This document shows positions 31,541 through 40,195 of a DNA stretch of 44,222 nucleotides, one piece after another (the stretch's first letter is position 1; the number at the start of each line of letters is the position of its first letter). A program made the translations under genes and the position numbers. This DNA comes from Nitrososphaerota archaeon. GTDB lineage: Archaea > Thermoproteota > Nitrososphaeria > Conexivisphaerales > UBA164. The stretch covers positions 1 through 44,222 of the forward strand of contig WYER01000018.1 of the NCBI GenBank assembly GCA_009903795.1, in the 5' to 3' direction. A model generated the notes under the pieces. It was given only the letters and a program-made list of their open reading frames with translations. It was not told the origin of the DNA and did not search any database.

Positions 31541-32167
31541 ATGGTTTACTATAAAAATATTTTAGAATCAAAAAAGCAGAGCATGATGTTAAGAGAGTAT
31601 CTTGACAAAAAGTTAAAGCAGGCAGGTTTTGTAGACATGAACCTTGAGAGCAGCCCGTTAGGTACAAGGTTAAACATACTGGCTCTAAGGCCAGGGCTGG
31701 TAATAGGGTTGCATGGAAGCAACGTTCGTAACCTTATGGAAGACATATCAAAAGAAATAGGGTTAAAGGAAATCTCAATAAATGCGGCAGAAGTCCAGAA
31801 TCCAGCTTTAGACCCTAAGGCTATTGCTTTGAGGCTTTCAAATGCGTATCAAAAAGGAGTAAACTTCAGAAGAGCTGCAACTATTGCAATGAATGAAGCT
31901 ATAGCTGCGGGCGCGCTTGGTATTGAAATTAAGCTGCAGGGCAAGATAAGGAACGAAAGAGCATCGTTTCAAAAATTCATAGCGGGAGTATTACCAAAAA
32001 GCGGTTATCCACGGGAAGCTGCTACGAAGTCAGCAGTAGAGCATGTTCTTCTTAAAATGGGGGTGTATGGCATAAAGGTAACTGTAGCTTATAAATCTCC
32101 ATTTCTAGAAGATTTTAAGTTAAAAGGTGATAAAATTGAAGAAAATAAAGGTCAGCAAACTCAGTGA
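31541..32167 (+). CDS. rps3: small subunit ribosomal protein uS3
   Basis: A 208-residue S3 at the mRNA entry of the small subunit. The N-terminal KH domain has the GxxG loop GLHG at 56-59 (most archaea have a lysine- or arginine-rich loop) and the C-terminal domain has GALGIEIKLQGKI. It starts 2 nt after the uL22 stop and ends in a short charged tail that overlaps the uL29 start. Confidence 0.97.
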   Translation: MVYYKNILESKKQSMMLREYLDKKLKQAGFVDMNLESSPLGTRLNILALRPGLVIGLHGSNVRNLMEDISKEIGLKEISINAAEVQNPALDPKAIALRLSNAYQKGVNFRRAATIAMNEAIAAGALGIEIKLQGKIRNERASFQKFIAGVLPKSGYPREAATKSAVEHVLLKMGVYGIKVTVAYKSPFLEDFKLKGDKIEENKGQQTQ

Positions 32168-32333
32168 TGAAGAGTTATGGAGGAATCTATCCGAACTTCG
32201 GAAGGAACTTCTTAGGCTAAACAACCTAAGGAATATGAGAATGTTAGGAAAAGAATCAGGAAGCATAAAGTCGGTTAAAAGGAACATAGCAAGAATTTTA
32301 ACCGAAATAAAAAGGAGGCAACAAATGAAATGA
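32136..32333 (+). CDS. rpl29: large subunit ribosomal protein uL29
   Basis: A 65-residue helical-hairpin protein near the tunnel exit. Family string SDEELWRNLSELRKELLRL is at the N-terminus and NIARILTEIKRRQ at the C-terminus. The TTG at 32136 follows GGTGAT by 4 nt and is preferred; a GTG at 32127 overlaps that ribosome-binding site. It overlaps the end of uS3 by 32 bases and the start of the Rpp29 gene by four. Confidence 0.93.
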   Translation: MKKIKVSKLSDEELWRNLSELRKELLRLNNLRNMRMLGKESGSIKSVKRNIARILTEIKRRQQMK

Positions 32334-32536
32334 TAAACATAGGGGACATAGTGTCGGTAAAGGGAAAGAAAATAAAAGGTTACGTTATATACGAAACAAA
32401 AAACACGCTCTACATTAAAACAAAAGATGCAATAAAGATTGTTCCCAAAAAGGGGAATTACTTTATAAGCAATAAAAAAATTTACGTTGGAGAGGATTTG
32501 GTAGGCAGAATATGGGAGAGGTTAGATCCAAAATGA
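32330..32536 (+). CDS. rnp1: minimal Rpp29-like RNase P protein (Rnp1)
   Basis: A 68-residue protein at the chromosomal place where archaea normally encode Rpp29 (Pop4). The conserved Sm-like core is visible: GYVIYETKNTLYIKTKD, then IVPKKGNYFI, then KIYVGEDLVGRIWERL for the usual G-x-x-L-x-G-R-x-E-x-R-x ending. Typical archaeal Rpp29 is 90-130 residues; both terminal extensions are missing. The barrel core is therefore nearly alone. It starts in the uL29 stop and overlaps the uS17 start (ATGA). Confidence 0.8.
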   Translation: MINIGDIVSVKGKKIKGYVIYETKNTLYIKTKDAIKIVPKKGNYFISNKKIYVGEDLVGRIWERLDPK

Positions 32537-32865
32537 TGCAGGGTATAAATTTAAAGATAGCTCAGCCAACATCAAAATGTCAGGACCCGCTGTGCCCGTA
32601 CCATGGCCACCTTAAGATAAGGGGTAAGGTAAGGGTAGGAAAAGTTGTAAGCTATAAAATGAAAAAAGCTGCAGTTGTAGAGATAGAGTATTTCTTTTAC
32701 GTTCCAAAGTATATGAGGTATGAGAGAAGAAGAGGAAAAATACACGCGCGCGTTCCACCTTGTGTTGAAATTAAAGAAGGAAGCACCGTTGCAATAGCAG
32801 AAACAAGGCCTCTTGGAAAAAACATAGCGCATGTAGTTCTTGGAGAGGTGAAAACAGGTGTCTGA
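32533..32865 (+). CDS. rps17: small subunit ribosomal protein uS17
   Basis: A 110-residue S17 with OB fold. Archaeal N-terminal extension CQDPLCPYHGHLKIRGK is present, followed by GKVVSYKMKKAAVVEIEY and RKRR-like basic loops (YERRRGKIHARVPPC). The ATG at 32533 forms an ATGA overlap with the Rpp29 stop and is chosen over one at 32512 that would add seven residues. Confidence 0.95.
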   Translation: MMQGINLKIAQPTSKCQDPLCPYHGHLKIRGKVRVGKVVSYKMKKAAVVEIEYFFYVPKYMRYERRRGKIHARVPPCVEIKEGSTVAIAETRPLGKNIAHVVLGEVKTGV

Positions 32866-33292
32866 AAAGACTAGAGCGGTTTCAGCAAAAGGCGTGCAAG
32901 AATATAAACCACATATAACAAAATCAATACCTGTACCCGCAATTATTAATTGCGCAGACAACACGGGCGCAAAAAAGCTAAAACTCATACAAGTAATAGG
33001 TTATAAGGGAAGATTAAGAAGGATACCAGCCGCTTCTGTGGGCGATGAAGTTGTTGTGGTAGTTAAGGTAGGCACACCTGAGGTCAGAAAACAGATATTT
33101 CATGCCGTAATAGTCAGACAGAAGTATCCAGTAAGAAGGTTAAGCGGAGACAGAATCAGTTTTGAAGATAACGCAGCTGTACTTATAACTCCAGAGGGGG
33201 AGTTAAAGGGAACAGAAATAAGAGGTCCAGTTGCTATGGAGGCTGCTGAAAGATGGCCAAGAATAGCAAACATAGCGTACTCAATAGTGTGA
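32858..33292 (+). CDS. rpl14: large subunit ribosomal protein uL14
   Basis: A 144-residue L14 at the subunit interface. The conserved ADNTGAKKLKLIQVIGYKG and PVRRLSGDRISFEDNAAVLI are present, and the protein ends WPRIANIAYSIV as archaeal L14 does. The GTG start lies 6 nt after a GAGGTGA ribosome-binding site inside the end of uS17. Confidence 0.97.
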   Translation: MSEKTRAVSAKGVQEYKPHITKSIPVPAIINCADNTGAKKLKLIQVIGYKGRLRRIPAASVGDEVVVVVKVGTPEVRKQIFHAVIVRQKYPVRRLSGDRISFEDNAAVLITPEGELKGTEIRGPVAMEAAERWPRIANIAYSIV

Positions 33293-33299
33293 TGTTAAA

Positions 33300-33662
33300 A
33301 TGAAGATTAAAGAAATTTTAAAGAATGCTGACTGGCGTTACAAGAATAAAGTGCTAAGGGCGATGCTATCAGAAGAATTGAGAAAAAAGTACGGAGTAAG
33401 GACAATGAGGGTAAGGGTTGGAGATACAGTAAAAGTAATGAGGGGAGATTACAAAGGTGTACAGGGTAAAGTGACTGAAGTGTTTCCTGATTTGGGAAGG
33501 ATAGCAATAGAAGGACTAATGAGAAAGAAGGTTAACGGACAAGAAGTACCAGTAAAAATTCATCCCTCTAAAGTGATGATCGTTGAGCTTAACCTTGAAG
33601 ATAAAAAAAGAAAAGAGAAGCTTGAAAGAAAATCTGAAGAACAGGTGAATAAAGTTGGCTAA
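33300..33662 (+). CDS. rpl24: large subunit ribosomal protein uL24
   Basis: A 120-residue L24 with the KOW motif VKVMRGDYKGVQGKVTEV. The C-terminal tail is lysine- and glutamate-rich. It overlaps the eS4 start by eight bases. Confidence 0.96.
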   Translation: MKIKEILKNADWRYKNKVLRAMLSEELRKKYGVRTMRVRVGDTVKVMRGDYKGVQGKVTEVFPDLGRIAIEGLMRKKVNGQEVPVKIHPSKVMIVELNLEDKKRKEKLERKSEEQVNKVG

Positions 33663-34383
33663 GAAAGGCGGTTCAACTGTTAGAAAAAGAGAGGTTTTAC
33701 CTGCGTTTTATAAGACTCCAAAGAAAAGGTACGTTTTTGCGACGAACGTAAAGCCAGGACCGTATCCAAAATGGCTTTCTTATGACCCAGTAACCTTGTT
33801 AAGGGATGTACTTGGCTACGCAAGAACTGCATGGGAAGTGAAAAAAGGCTTGAAGATGGGGATGTTAATAGTAAATAATAAGACAGTTAAGGATCATCAG
33901 TTTCCCATAGGCCTTTTTGACGTAATAAACATAAAAGGTACGGAAATTTATTATAGGCTTGTTCCTTCAAACGGCAAAGAGCTCTATCCTATACAGATAG
34001 ATAAACAGGAAAAAGATCTTAAAATAATAAGGGTCGTAAAGAAGGTTAAAGTAAAAAGCGGAAAAGTGCAATACGTTGGGCATGACTCTAGCAGCTACGT
34101 CCTTGACGATGAGAGTATAAAAATTGGAGACTCATTGTTAGTAAACCTTGCAGAAAATAAGGTAATTGACGTATTTAAGTTAGAAAAAGGAAACATGGGG
34201 CTTGTTTACAGAGGTAGAAGGGTTGGAATACTTGGGAAAATAGATAATATTGTACCTAGCACATTTAGCAGAGTATCTACTGTAAGGCTGATAAAAGGAG
34301 ATGAAGCAGTTACAGTTATAAAGGATTACGTTGTTGTGGTCGGTAAAGAAAAGCCGGCAATAAAGCTAGGTGTTGAACAATGA
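33655..34383 (+). CDS. rps4e: small subunit ribosomal protein eS4
   Basis: A 242-residue eS4. An S4-like RNA-binding domain occurs at about 42-95, the central RS4 domain follows, and a KOW motif lies near residue 180 (GNMGLVYRGRRVGILGKI). The TTG start is taken because the basic N-terminus (AKKGGSTVRKREVLP) matches the family and no later start is possible without losing it. It overlaps uL24 and uL5. Confidence 0.95.
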   Translation: MAKKGGSTVRKREVLPAFYKTPKKRYVFATNVKPGPYPKWLSYDPVTLLRDVLGYARTAWEVKKGLKMGMLIVNNKTVKDHQFPIGLFDVINIKGTEIYYRLVPSNGKELYPIQIDKQEKDLKIIRVVKKVKVKSGKVQYVGHDSSSYVLDDESIKIGDSLLVNLAENKVIDVFKLEKGNMGLVYRGRRVGILGKIDNIVPSTFSRVSTVRLIKGDEAVTVIKDYVVVVGKEKPAIKLGVEQ

Positions 34384-34904
34384 TGGAACAGCCCAAAGAA
34401 TCTAATTTGATGAAGAGAATATACATAGATAAAGTAATACTACACATAGGAGTAGGGCAGGCTGGAGAAAAGTTAGAGAAAGCAAAAAAAGTGTTACAAG
34501 AAATAGCTGGACAGGAACCTTCTGAAAGAAGAGCAAAAAAGACCATAAGGGATTTTGGTATACATAGAGGTGAAAAAATAGCGGTTATGGTAACGCTAAG
34601 GAAGAAAAAAGCCTTGGAAATTTTGCAGAAAGTTCTTGCAGCAAGGGGTAACTCTGTGCCTTTATCTTCAGTTGATGAAGCAGGGAACCTTGCATTTGGA
34701 ATAAAAGAGCACATAGACATCCCAGGCATAAAATACAATCCTGAAATTGGTATATTTGGATTAGACGTAATAGTAAACCTAGCAAGGCCCGGTTATAGGG
34801 TTCAAAGACGGAAAAGGTGCAGATCAAGCATAGGTAAGGAACACAGGATAACAAAAGAAGAAGCAATAGAGTTTTATAGGAGTATAGGGGTGAATTTGGT
34901 ATAA
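34380..34904 (+). CDS. rpl5: large subunit ribosomal protein uL5
   Basis: A 174-residue L5, which binds 5S rRNA. Family strings are [40 protein letters not shown] and the C-terminal [16 protein letters not shown]. The stop codon overlaps the ATG of uS14 (TAATG). Confidence 0.97.
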   Translation: MMEQPKESNLMKRIYIDKVILHIGVGQAGEKLEKAKKVLQEIAGQEPSERRAKKTIRDFGIHRGEKIAVMVTLRKKKALEILQKVLAARGNSVPLSSVDEAGNLAFGIKEHIDIPGIKYNPEIGIFGLDVIVNLARPGYRVQRRKRCRSSIGKEHRITKEEAIEFYRSIGVNLV

Positions 34905-35083
34905 TGGGCAAGTATATTTTTGGAAAAATCCGAAGCGGTAAACCCAGAAGGTACGGTAAAGGGTCTAGAGCTTGTATTAGGTGCGGCCAGTACGGACCTG
35001 TAATTCAAAAATACGGTCTGATGTTGTGCAGGCAGTGCTTTAGAGAGGTCGCACCACAGTTAGGGTTTAAAAAGTATAATTAG
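34904..35083 (+). CDS. rps14: small subunit ribosomal protein uS14, zinc form
   Basis: A 59-residue zinc-binding S14. It has Cys24-x2-Cys27 and Cys42-x2-Cys45, with the sequence [13 protein letters not shown] and [18 protein letters not shown]. It is complete despite its small size. The ATG overlaps the uL5 stop, and its own stop overlaps the ribosome-binding site of uS8. Confidence 0.95.
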   Translation: MGKYIFGKIRSGKPRRYGKGSRACIRCGQYGPVIQKYGLMLCRQCFREVAPQLGFKKYN

Positions 35084-35092
35084 GTGAGAAAA

Positions 35093-35485
35093 TTGCCAGC
35101 AAAAGACCTTGTCGCAAACCTTTTTAGCACAATACGCGAGAACGAGAAAAGAAACAAAAGAGAATGTTATGTAATGCCAGCTTCAAAGCTTTTGATGAAT
35201 ATGTTAAAAGTCATGCAAAGGTATGGTTACATAGGAGAATTTGAGCTTATAGATGACAGGATAATGCCTAAGCTTAAGGTACAGCTTTTGGGAAGAATAA
35301 ACAATTGTGGAGCTATCAAACCAAGGTATCCTGTAAAGTGGGACCAGTTCGCAAGTTGGGAAAGAAAGTACCTGCCGGCTGTTGGTATGGGAATATTGAT
35401 AGTTTCAACAAACCAGGGCATAATGAGCCACGTTGAGGCTCAAGAAAAGAAGATAGGAGGTAGGTTGTTGGGTTATGTCTACTGA
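35093..35485 (+). CDS. rps8: small subunit ribosomal protein uS8
   Basis: A 130-residue S8, binder of 16S helix 21. The N-terminus is DLVANLFSTIRENEKRNKRE and the C-terminus GIMSHVEAQEKKIGGRLLGYVY, as in archaeal S8. The TTG at 35093 sits 5 nt behind an AGGTGA ribosome-binding site; a GTG at 35084 lies inside that site. Confidence 0.95.
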   Translation: MPAKDLVANLFSTIRENEKRNKRECYVMPASKLLMNMLKVMQRYGYIGEFELIDDRIMPKLKVQLLGRINNCGAIKPRYPVKWDQFASWERKYLPAVGMGILIVSTNQGIMSHVEAQEKKIGGRLLGYVY

Positions 35486-36026
35486 AGCCGTTAAACAGGT
35501 TTTTTATTCAGAGGAAATTCCTATACCAAAAGACGTCAGCGTAAAATTAGAAAATAAAACGTTAAAAGTAAAAGGGCCGAAAGGAGAATGTGAAAAAGAT
35601 TTTTCAAAGATGAAGGTTAATATTGAAGTACATGAAGACAAAATCATAGTTTCCAGCGTAAAAAAGAGGAAAGATTATTATGCCGTTGCACGAGCAGTTG
35701 TGAAACACATAAAAAATTTAATTGAGGGCGTTCAGAAAAATTATGTGTACAAGCTAAAAATAGTTTATTCTCACTTTCCGATTCAGGTAAAAGTTGAGAA
35801 AGATAGAGTAAGGATTGATAATTTTATAGGAGAAAGATTCCCTCGTTTTGCAAAGATAGTTGGTTCCAATACAAAAGTTTCTGTTGAAGGTGATGATATA
35901 ATAGTTGAAGGACCATGTAAAGAAGCTGTTGGACAAACAGCCGGAAATATAGAGAACGCAACAAGAATAAAAAATAAGGACCCAAGGGTCTTTTTAGATG
36001 GGGTGTACATTTATGAAAGATCCTAA
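35475..36026 (+). CDS. rpl6: large subunit ribosomal protein uL6
   Basis: A 183-residue L6 with two related domains. Domain 1 begins IPIPKDVSVKLENKTLKVKGPKG; domain 2 holds GSNTKVSVEGDDIIVEGPCKEAVGQTAGNIE and ends GVYIYERS. It overlaps uS8 by 11 bases and eL32 by 14. Confidence 0.96.
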   Translation: MSTEAVKQVFYSEEIPIPKDVSVKLENKTLKVKGPKGECEKDFSKMKVNIEVHEDKIIVSSVKKRKDYYAVARAVVKHIKNLIEGVQKNYVYKLKIVYSHFPIQVKVEKDRVRIDNFIGERFPRFAKIVGSNTKVSVEGDDIIVEGPCKEAVGQTAGNIENATRIKNKDPRVFLDGVYIYERS

Positions 36027-36375
36027 TAAAAAGATACCAGAATTTAAAAGAGGGGAGAGCTGGAGGTATAAGAGAATAAAGCAAAACTGGAGGAAGCCAA
36101 AAGGCATAGACAACAAGATGAGGCTACAGCTTAAAGGATGGCCACCTATAGTTAAGATAGGCTACAGGAAATCTAAAAAAGTCAGAGGTTTGCATCCATC
36201 AGGTTTGGTTGAAATTTTGGTCTACAGCGTAAAAGATTTGGAACATTTAAATCCGTCTATGCATGCAGTAAGAATTTCAGGAAGATTGGGGTTAAAGAAA
36301 AAGCTTGAAATACTAAAGGAAGCCAGAAAAAGAGGGTTAAGAGTACTTAACGCGCCATCAGAGGTGAAGCCTTAA
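36013..36375 (+). CDS. rpl32e: large subunit ribosomal protein eL32
   Basis: A 120-residue eL32, basic throughout. Family strings are SWRYKRIKQNWRKPKGIDNKMR and KKVRGLHPSGLVEILVYSV. The ATG at 36013 is preferred over one at 35998 because a GGGGTGT ribosome-binding site fits it and because the extra five residues are not typical. Confidence 0.94.
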   Translation: MKDPNKKIPEFKRGESWRYKRIKQNWRKPKGIDNKMRLQLKGWPPIVKIGYRKSKKVRGLHPSGLVEILVYSVKDLEHLNPSMHAVRISGRLGLKKKLEILKEARKRGLRVLNAPSEVKP

Positions 36376-36376
36376 A

Positions 36377-36781
36377 ATGAACCTTGAAAAGAAAAAAGAA
36401 ATAGTTGCAAGGATGCTTGGCGTTGGAAAAGGCAGGATTAAATTTAACCAGGATAGGATTACAGATATTGAAGACGCAGTAACAAAGCAGGAACTCAGAG
36501 CTCTAATAAAAGACGGTGCAATATCGATTTTACCAGTTAAAGGGCAGACAACGAAAAAGAAAGTAAAAAGAAGAGGCTACGGAAGCAGGAAAGGCAAAAA
36601 GACAGCAAGAATGGGTAAAAAAGAGAGATGGGTAAGACAAGTTAGGGCTTTAAGGAAATATTTGAAAGCAGTCAAAGGACAGATAACGAAGGAGAAATAT
36701 TGGGAAGCTTACAGAAAGATTAAAGGAGGTGAAATCAGAACTGTTGCGAGGCTTAAGGAGTATTTGGGTGGTAAGCTATGA
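36377..36781 (+). CDS. rpl19e: large subunit ribosomal protein eL19
   Basis: A 134-residue eL19, slightly shorter than the usual 150. Sequence features are KEIVARMLGVGKGRIKF at the start, the basic RRGYGSRKGKKTARMGKK and RWVRQVRALRKYLK, and GEIRTVARLKEYL near the end. It overlaps uL18 by four bases. Confidence 0.95.
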   Translation: MNLEKKKEIVARMLGVGKGRIKFNQDRITDIEDAVTKQELRALIKDGAISILPVKGQTTKKKVKRRGYGSRKGKKTARMGKKERWVRQVRALRKYLKAVKGQITKEKYWEAYRKIKGGEIRTVARLKEYLGGKL

Positions 36782-37332
36782 TGTTTAAAAGAAGGTTGCA
36801 GTTTAAAACTAATTATAAGAGAAGAAAAAAGGCCTTACTTTCCAGGTTACCTCTGGTTTACATGTTCAAATCGAACAAGAATATTTGGGCGCAGGTAATT
36901 AAACCTAAAAAAGAAGGAGATATAACAGTTGTTCAGGCTAATTCTAAAGAGCTTGAAAAATTAGGCTGGAAATTTAGCAGAAAAAATTATCCGGCGGCAT
37001 ACCTGGTTGGCCTTTTGTTGGGGAAAAGGGCTGTTGCAAATGGTATAGAAGAAGCGATATATTATTCAGGGGTTAAAAGTTTTATAGCAAAATCAAAAGC
37101 AGCCGCTTTCCTCAAAGGTGTAACCGATGCAGGTTTAAAGGTTAGGGTTGGTGAAGAAATATTTCCAGATGAAAGTATAATAAAAGGTGAGCAGATAGTT
37201 GATTATGCAAAAAAACTTTTGGAAAGTGGGTATTCAGGTCCTCAGTTTATGAGAGTTATGAAAGATATAGAAAATCTTCCTGAAGTTTTTGAAAACATAA
37301 AGAAAAAAATAATGGAGGGAGAAATCAAATGA
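36778..37332 (+). CDS. rpl18: large subunit ribosomal protein uL18
   Basis: A 184-residue L18, which binds 5S rRNA with uL5. Sequence features are YKRRKKALLSRLPLVYMFKSNKNIWAQVI, GLLLGKRAVANGIEEAIYYSG and the C-terminal YAKKLLESGYSGPQF. Its stop overlaps the uS5 start (ATGA). Confidence 0.95.
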   Translation: MMFKRRLQFKTNYKRRKKALLSRLPLVYMFKSNKNIWAQVIKPKKEGDITVVQANSKELEKLGWKFSRKNYPAAYLVGLLLGKRAVANGIEEAIYYSGVKSFIAKSKAAAFLKGVTDAGLKVRVGEEIFPDESIIKGEQIVDYAKKLLESGYSGPQFMRVMKDIENLPEVFENIKKKIMEGEIK

Positions 37333-37964
37333 GCGAACAAGCCCAACCGCCAGAAACTCAAGAACAAGTAAAAGAATGGGTACCAAAAACAACTTTAGGA
37401 CAGCTAGTTAAAGAAGGGAAGATAACTAATTTAAAGGAAATCTTTGAGCTTGGGTATAAAATAAAAGAACCAGAAATAGTTCAGACGCTGCTTCCCAATT
37501 TAAAAACCTTGTTAGTTGGCGTAAGAGTAGTTCAAAAGCAGACAGACGCAGGAGAAAAGACAAGGTTCAGAGCATTAGTAGCGGTGGGGGACCAAAGCGG
37601 ATGGTTTGGGGTTGGACATGCTAAGTCCATGAATACGAGGACAGCGGTAGATAAAGCCATAAGAAATGCACTTCTTAGCATAATACCTGTACCGCTTGGA
37701 TGCGGAAGCTGGGAATGCAGGTGTGGTCAGCCACATTCTGTACCTTATGTATTAGAAGGTAAAACAGGAAGCGTAAGGATTATAATATATCCTGCTCCCA
37801 GAGGTCTGGGCATAGTAGCTGCTCCTCACATTAAAAACATAATAAGCTTGGCGGGAATAAAAGATGCTTGGACAAAGACATTCGGAAGGACTTCAACCGA
37901 TATCTCTATGGTTTTTGCAATTTATGACGCATTTAAAAACGCTTCAAAGGTGATAACTGTATGA
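37329..37964 (+). CDS. rps5: small subunit ribosomal protein uS5
   Basis: A 211-residue S5 with double-stranded RNA-binding N-terminal domain (VGVRVVQKQTDAGEKTRFRAL, GDQSGWFGVGHAKS) and the archaeal/eukaryal cysteine pair GCGSWECRCGQPHSVPY. The C-terminal domain has GIKDAWTKTFGRTSTDISM. A 25-residue N-terminal extension rich in Gln and Glu precedes the core. Confidence 0.97.
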   Translation: MSEQAQPPETQEQVKEWVPKTTLGQLVKEGKITNLKEIFELGYKIKEPEIVQTLLPNLKTLLVGVRVVQKQTDAGEKTRFRALVAVGDQSGWFGVGHAKSMNTRTAVDKAIRNALLSIIPVPLGCGSWECRCGQPHSVPYVLEGKTGSVRIIIYPAPRGLGIVAAPHIKNIISLAGIKDAWTKTFGRTSTDISMVFAIYDAFKNASKVITV

Positions 37965-38395
37965 GCCTTTTAATAGCTATAAGAATAAAAGGTACAATAA
38001 ATGTAAGAGAAGATGTTAAAAGAACTTTGGAGATGCTACATCTAAAAAGAAAGTTCAACGCAACAGTACTTAGGGATTCCCCAGTAGTCAGAGGTATGCT
38101 CCAAAAAGCAAAAGATTATGTGGTCTGGCAGGAACTACCTTTTGAAAAAGCAGTAGAACTATTTCAGAAAAGGGGAAGGGTTAGCAAGAGGCGTCGCCTT
38201 ACTTTAGAATATCTAAATTCAAAGGGCATAAACAGCTTTGAAACTCTGGTTAAACTCTATGATGAAGGTAAAATAAAGCTAAAGCTTATTGGCGTAAAAC
38301 CTTATTTTGGCCTTCCGCCTCCAAAGAAAGGCATACCGAGACGCAAATATACTGCGCTTGAGCTATTAGAGAGGATGACGCAAAATGGCAACTAG
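37961..38395 (+). CDS. rpl30: large subunit ribosomal protein uL30
   Basis: A 144-residue archaeal L30. The start LIAIRIKGTINVREDVKRTLEML is typical, and the C-terminal half holds SLNSKG-like GINSFETLVKLYDEGKIKLKL and FGLPPPKKGIPRR. It overlaps uS5 by four bases and uL15 by 11. Confidence 0.95.
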   Translation: MSLLIAIRIKGTINVREDVKRTLEMLHLKRKFNATVLRDSPVVRGMLQKAKDYVVWQELPFEKAVELFQKRGRVSKRRRLTLEYLNSKGINSFETLVKLYDEGKIKLKLIGVKPYFGLPPPKKGIPRRKYTALELLERMTQNGN

Positions 38396-38810
38396 AAAAA
38401 GAAAAGTAAGAAAGCTCAGAGGTTCAAGAACTATGGGCTGGGGACAGGTAGGACAGCACAGGAAGTCAGGAGGACATGGAGGTACAGGAAACGCTGGGCT
38501 TCACAAGCACAAATGGAGCTGGGTACTTGTACATGATCCAGAACACTTTGGAAAAGATGGATTCCACAATCCAACAGGCAAGAAGATCAAAAAATGGATT
38601 AACATAGAAGAAATAAACTACTTGCTTGAAAAATATCAACCTAAAACTACAAGAGATGGTTTACCGGTCATCGATTTAAGGGAATTAAAGATACAGAAGG
38701 TTTTGGGGAAAGGGAATCTGGAAAAACCTGTATATGTGATAGCTGAAAGCTGGACTAAAAAAGCTGAAGAAGCTATAGTTAAAGCCGGCGGAAAAATATC
38801 AGTTAATTAA
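38385..38810 (+). CDS. rpl15: large subunit ribosomal protein uL15
   Basis: A 141-residue archaeal L15. The N-terminal basic and glycine-rich part is RKVRKLRGSRTMGWGQVGQHRKSGGHGGTG; the C-terminal globular part ends EEAIVKAGGKISVN. It is the last ribosomal gene of the operon; secY follows with a 2-nt gap. Confidence 0.96.
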   Translation: MATRKRKVRKLRGSRTMGWGQVGQHRKSGGHGGTGNAGLHKHKWSWVLVHDPEHFGKDGFHNPTGKKIKKWINIEEINYLLEKYQPKTTRDGLPVIDLRELKIQKVLGKGNLEKPVYVIAESWTKKAEEAIVKAGGKISVN

Positions 38811-38812
38811 AA

Positions 38813-40195
38813 ATGAATATAAGAGACGCTTTCTTTAAAATTTCATCTGTTTTACCAGAGGTACCTAAGCCTAAACAGAAACCTAGCTTAACTGAAAGGT
38901 TAATCTGGACGTTACTTGCTGTTGTGCTATATATGCTTATGGCTCAGATTCCACTTTATGGAGTAGTAAAATCTTCAGCTTCACTTCTCTTTTTTTATCA
39001 GATAATTTTTGCGGCCAACATAGGAACTTTGATGACACTCGGCATAGGCCCGATAGTAACTGCTGGGCTTATCGCGCAGGTTCTTATAGGCTCTGATTTG
39101 ATTCATCTGGATTTAACAAATCCAGAAGATCAAAAGTTTTTTGCATCTATAACAAAGATACTTACTTTTGTGTTTATCATTGCTGAAAGCGTTTTTTATG
39201 TATTGAGCGGCGTTGTAGGGACAATTTTAAGCCCCTATGCAACTGTTATCGTAATATTTCAGCTTATAATAGCCACTTCAATAGTTTTCCTGTTGGATCA
39301 GATGCTGCAAAAAGGATGGGGGATAGGGAGCGGTATAAGCCTGTTTATACTTGCCGGCATATCGTTACAGATAATGCTTGACCTGTTTAGTCCTATACCA
39401 GTTAACGGTAAGTACTTTGGCTATATACCATATGCAATAAACGAAACTATACACAGAGCTTACATAAATGTGGTTAACAGGCCGGCTAATTTTCCTAACC
39501 TTATAGGTTTGATAAGCACCATTCTTTTTGCTCTTCTTATACTTTACCTTGAAGGCGTAAGGATTGAAATACCTATATCTTCTTCAAAATTTAAGGGCTT
39601 TTCAACTACATACCCGATTAAGTTGCTTTATGTTTCTAACATACCAGTTATCCTTGTTGCTGCGCTTATTGCAGATTTTCAGTTCTTCTTTGCAATGCTT
39701 GCAAAAAATCCAGCAATATACAACCACATAACTTGGCTTGGAACAGTTCAAAACGGAACTTTTACCGGAGGTTTGCTTTATTATTTAACCACTCCACCGC
39801 CGGTTCCCCTTGCTTTCCACCACCCGGTTCAGGTAATAACCTACTCGCTCTTCGTAATCGTTCTTAGCGTGGTATTTGCAAAGCTGTGGGTTGATGTAAG
39901 TGGCATGTCTGCAGAAAAAGCAGCTGAAACAATAATTTCTTCTGACCTCCAGATACCAGGATTCAGAACCACAAGGACTACTATAGGCAATCTTCTTAAC
40001 AGGTATATTCCTGCAGTAACTCTGTTCAGCGGCTTGCTTATAGGCATAATAGCGGCGGCTAGCACTCTTTTGAACGTTTATGGCACAGGAATAGGATTGT
40101 TGCTAGTTATAGACATATCTATCAGCTATTACCAGATGCTGGCTCAAGAGCAACTTATCTCAACAGTTCCAGGGCTTGGTGGGCTGTTTGAGTAA
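38813..40195 (+). CDS. secY: preprotein translocase subunit SecY
   Basis: A 460-residue channel subunit of the Sec translocon with about ten transmembrane helices. The start LTERLIWTLLAVVLYMLMAQIPLYG matches helix 1, followed by the plug region. TLGIGPIVTAGLIAQ is helix 2 and GWGIGSGISLFILAGI the region of helix 4-5. The cytoplasmic loops between helices 6/7 and 8/9 that contact the ribosome are present. It is translationally coupled with adkA (overlap of 8 bases). Confidence 0.96.
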   Translation: MNIRDAFFKISSVLPEVPKPKQKPSLTERLIWTLLAVVLYMLMAQIPLYGVVKSSASLLFFYQIIFAANIGTLMTLGIGPIVTAGLIAQVLIGSDLIHLDLTNPEDQKFFASITKILTFVFIIAESVFYVLSGVVGTILSPYATVIVIFQLIIATSIVFLLDQMLQKGWGIGSGISLFILAGISLQIMLDLFSPIPVNGKYFGYIPYAINETIHRAYINVVNRPANFPNLIGLISTILFALLILYLEGVRIEIPISSSKFKGFSTTYPIKLLYVSNIPVILVAALIADFQFFFAMLAKNPAIYNHITWLGTVQNGTFTGGLLYYLTTPPPVPLAFHHPVQVITYSLFVIVLSVVFAKLWVDVSGMSAEKAAETIISSDLQIPGFRTTRTTIGNLLNRYIPAVTLFSGLLIGIIAAASTLLNVYGTGIGLLLVIDISISYYQMLAQEQLISTVPGLGGLFE

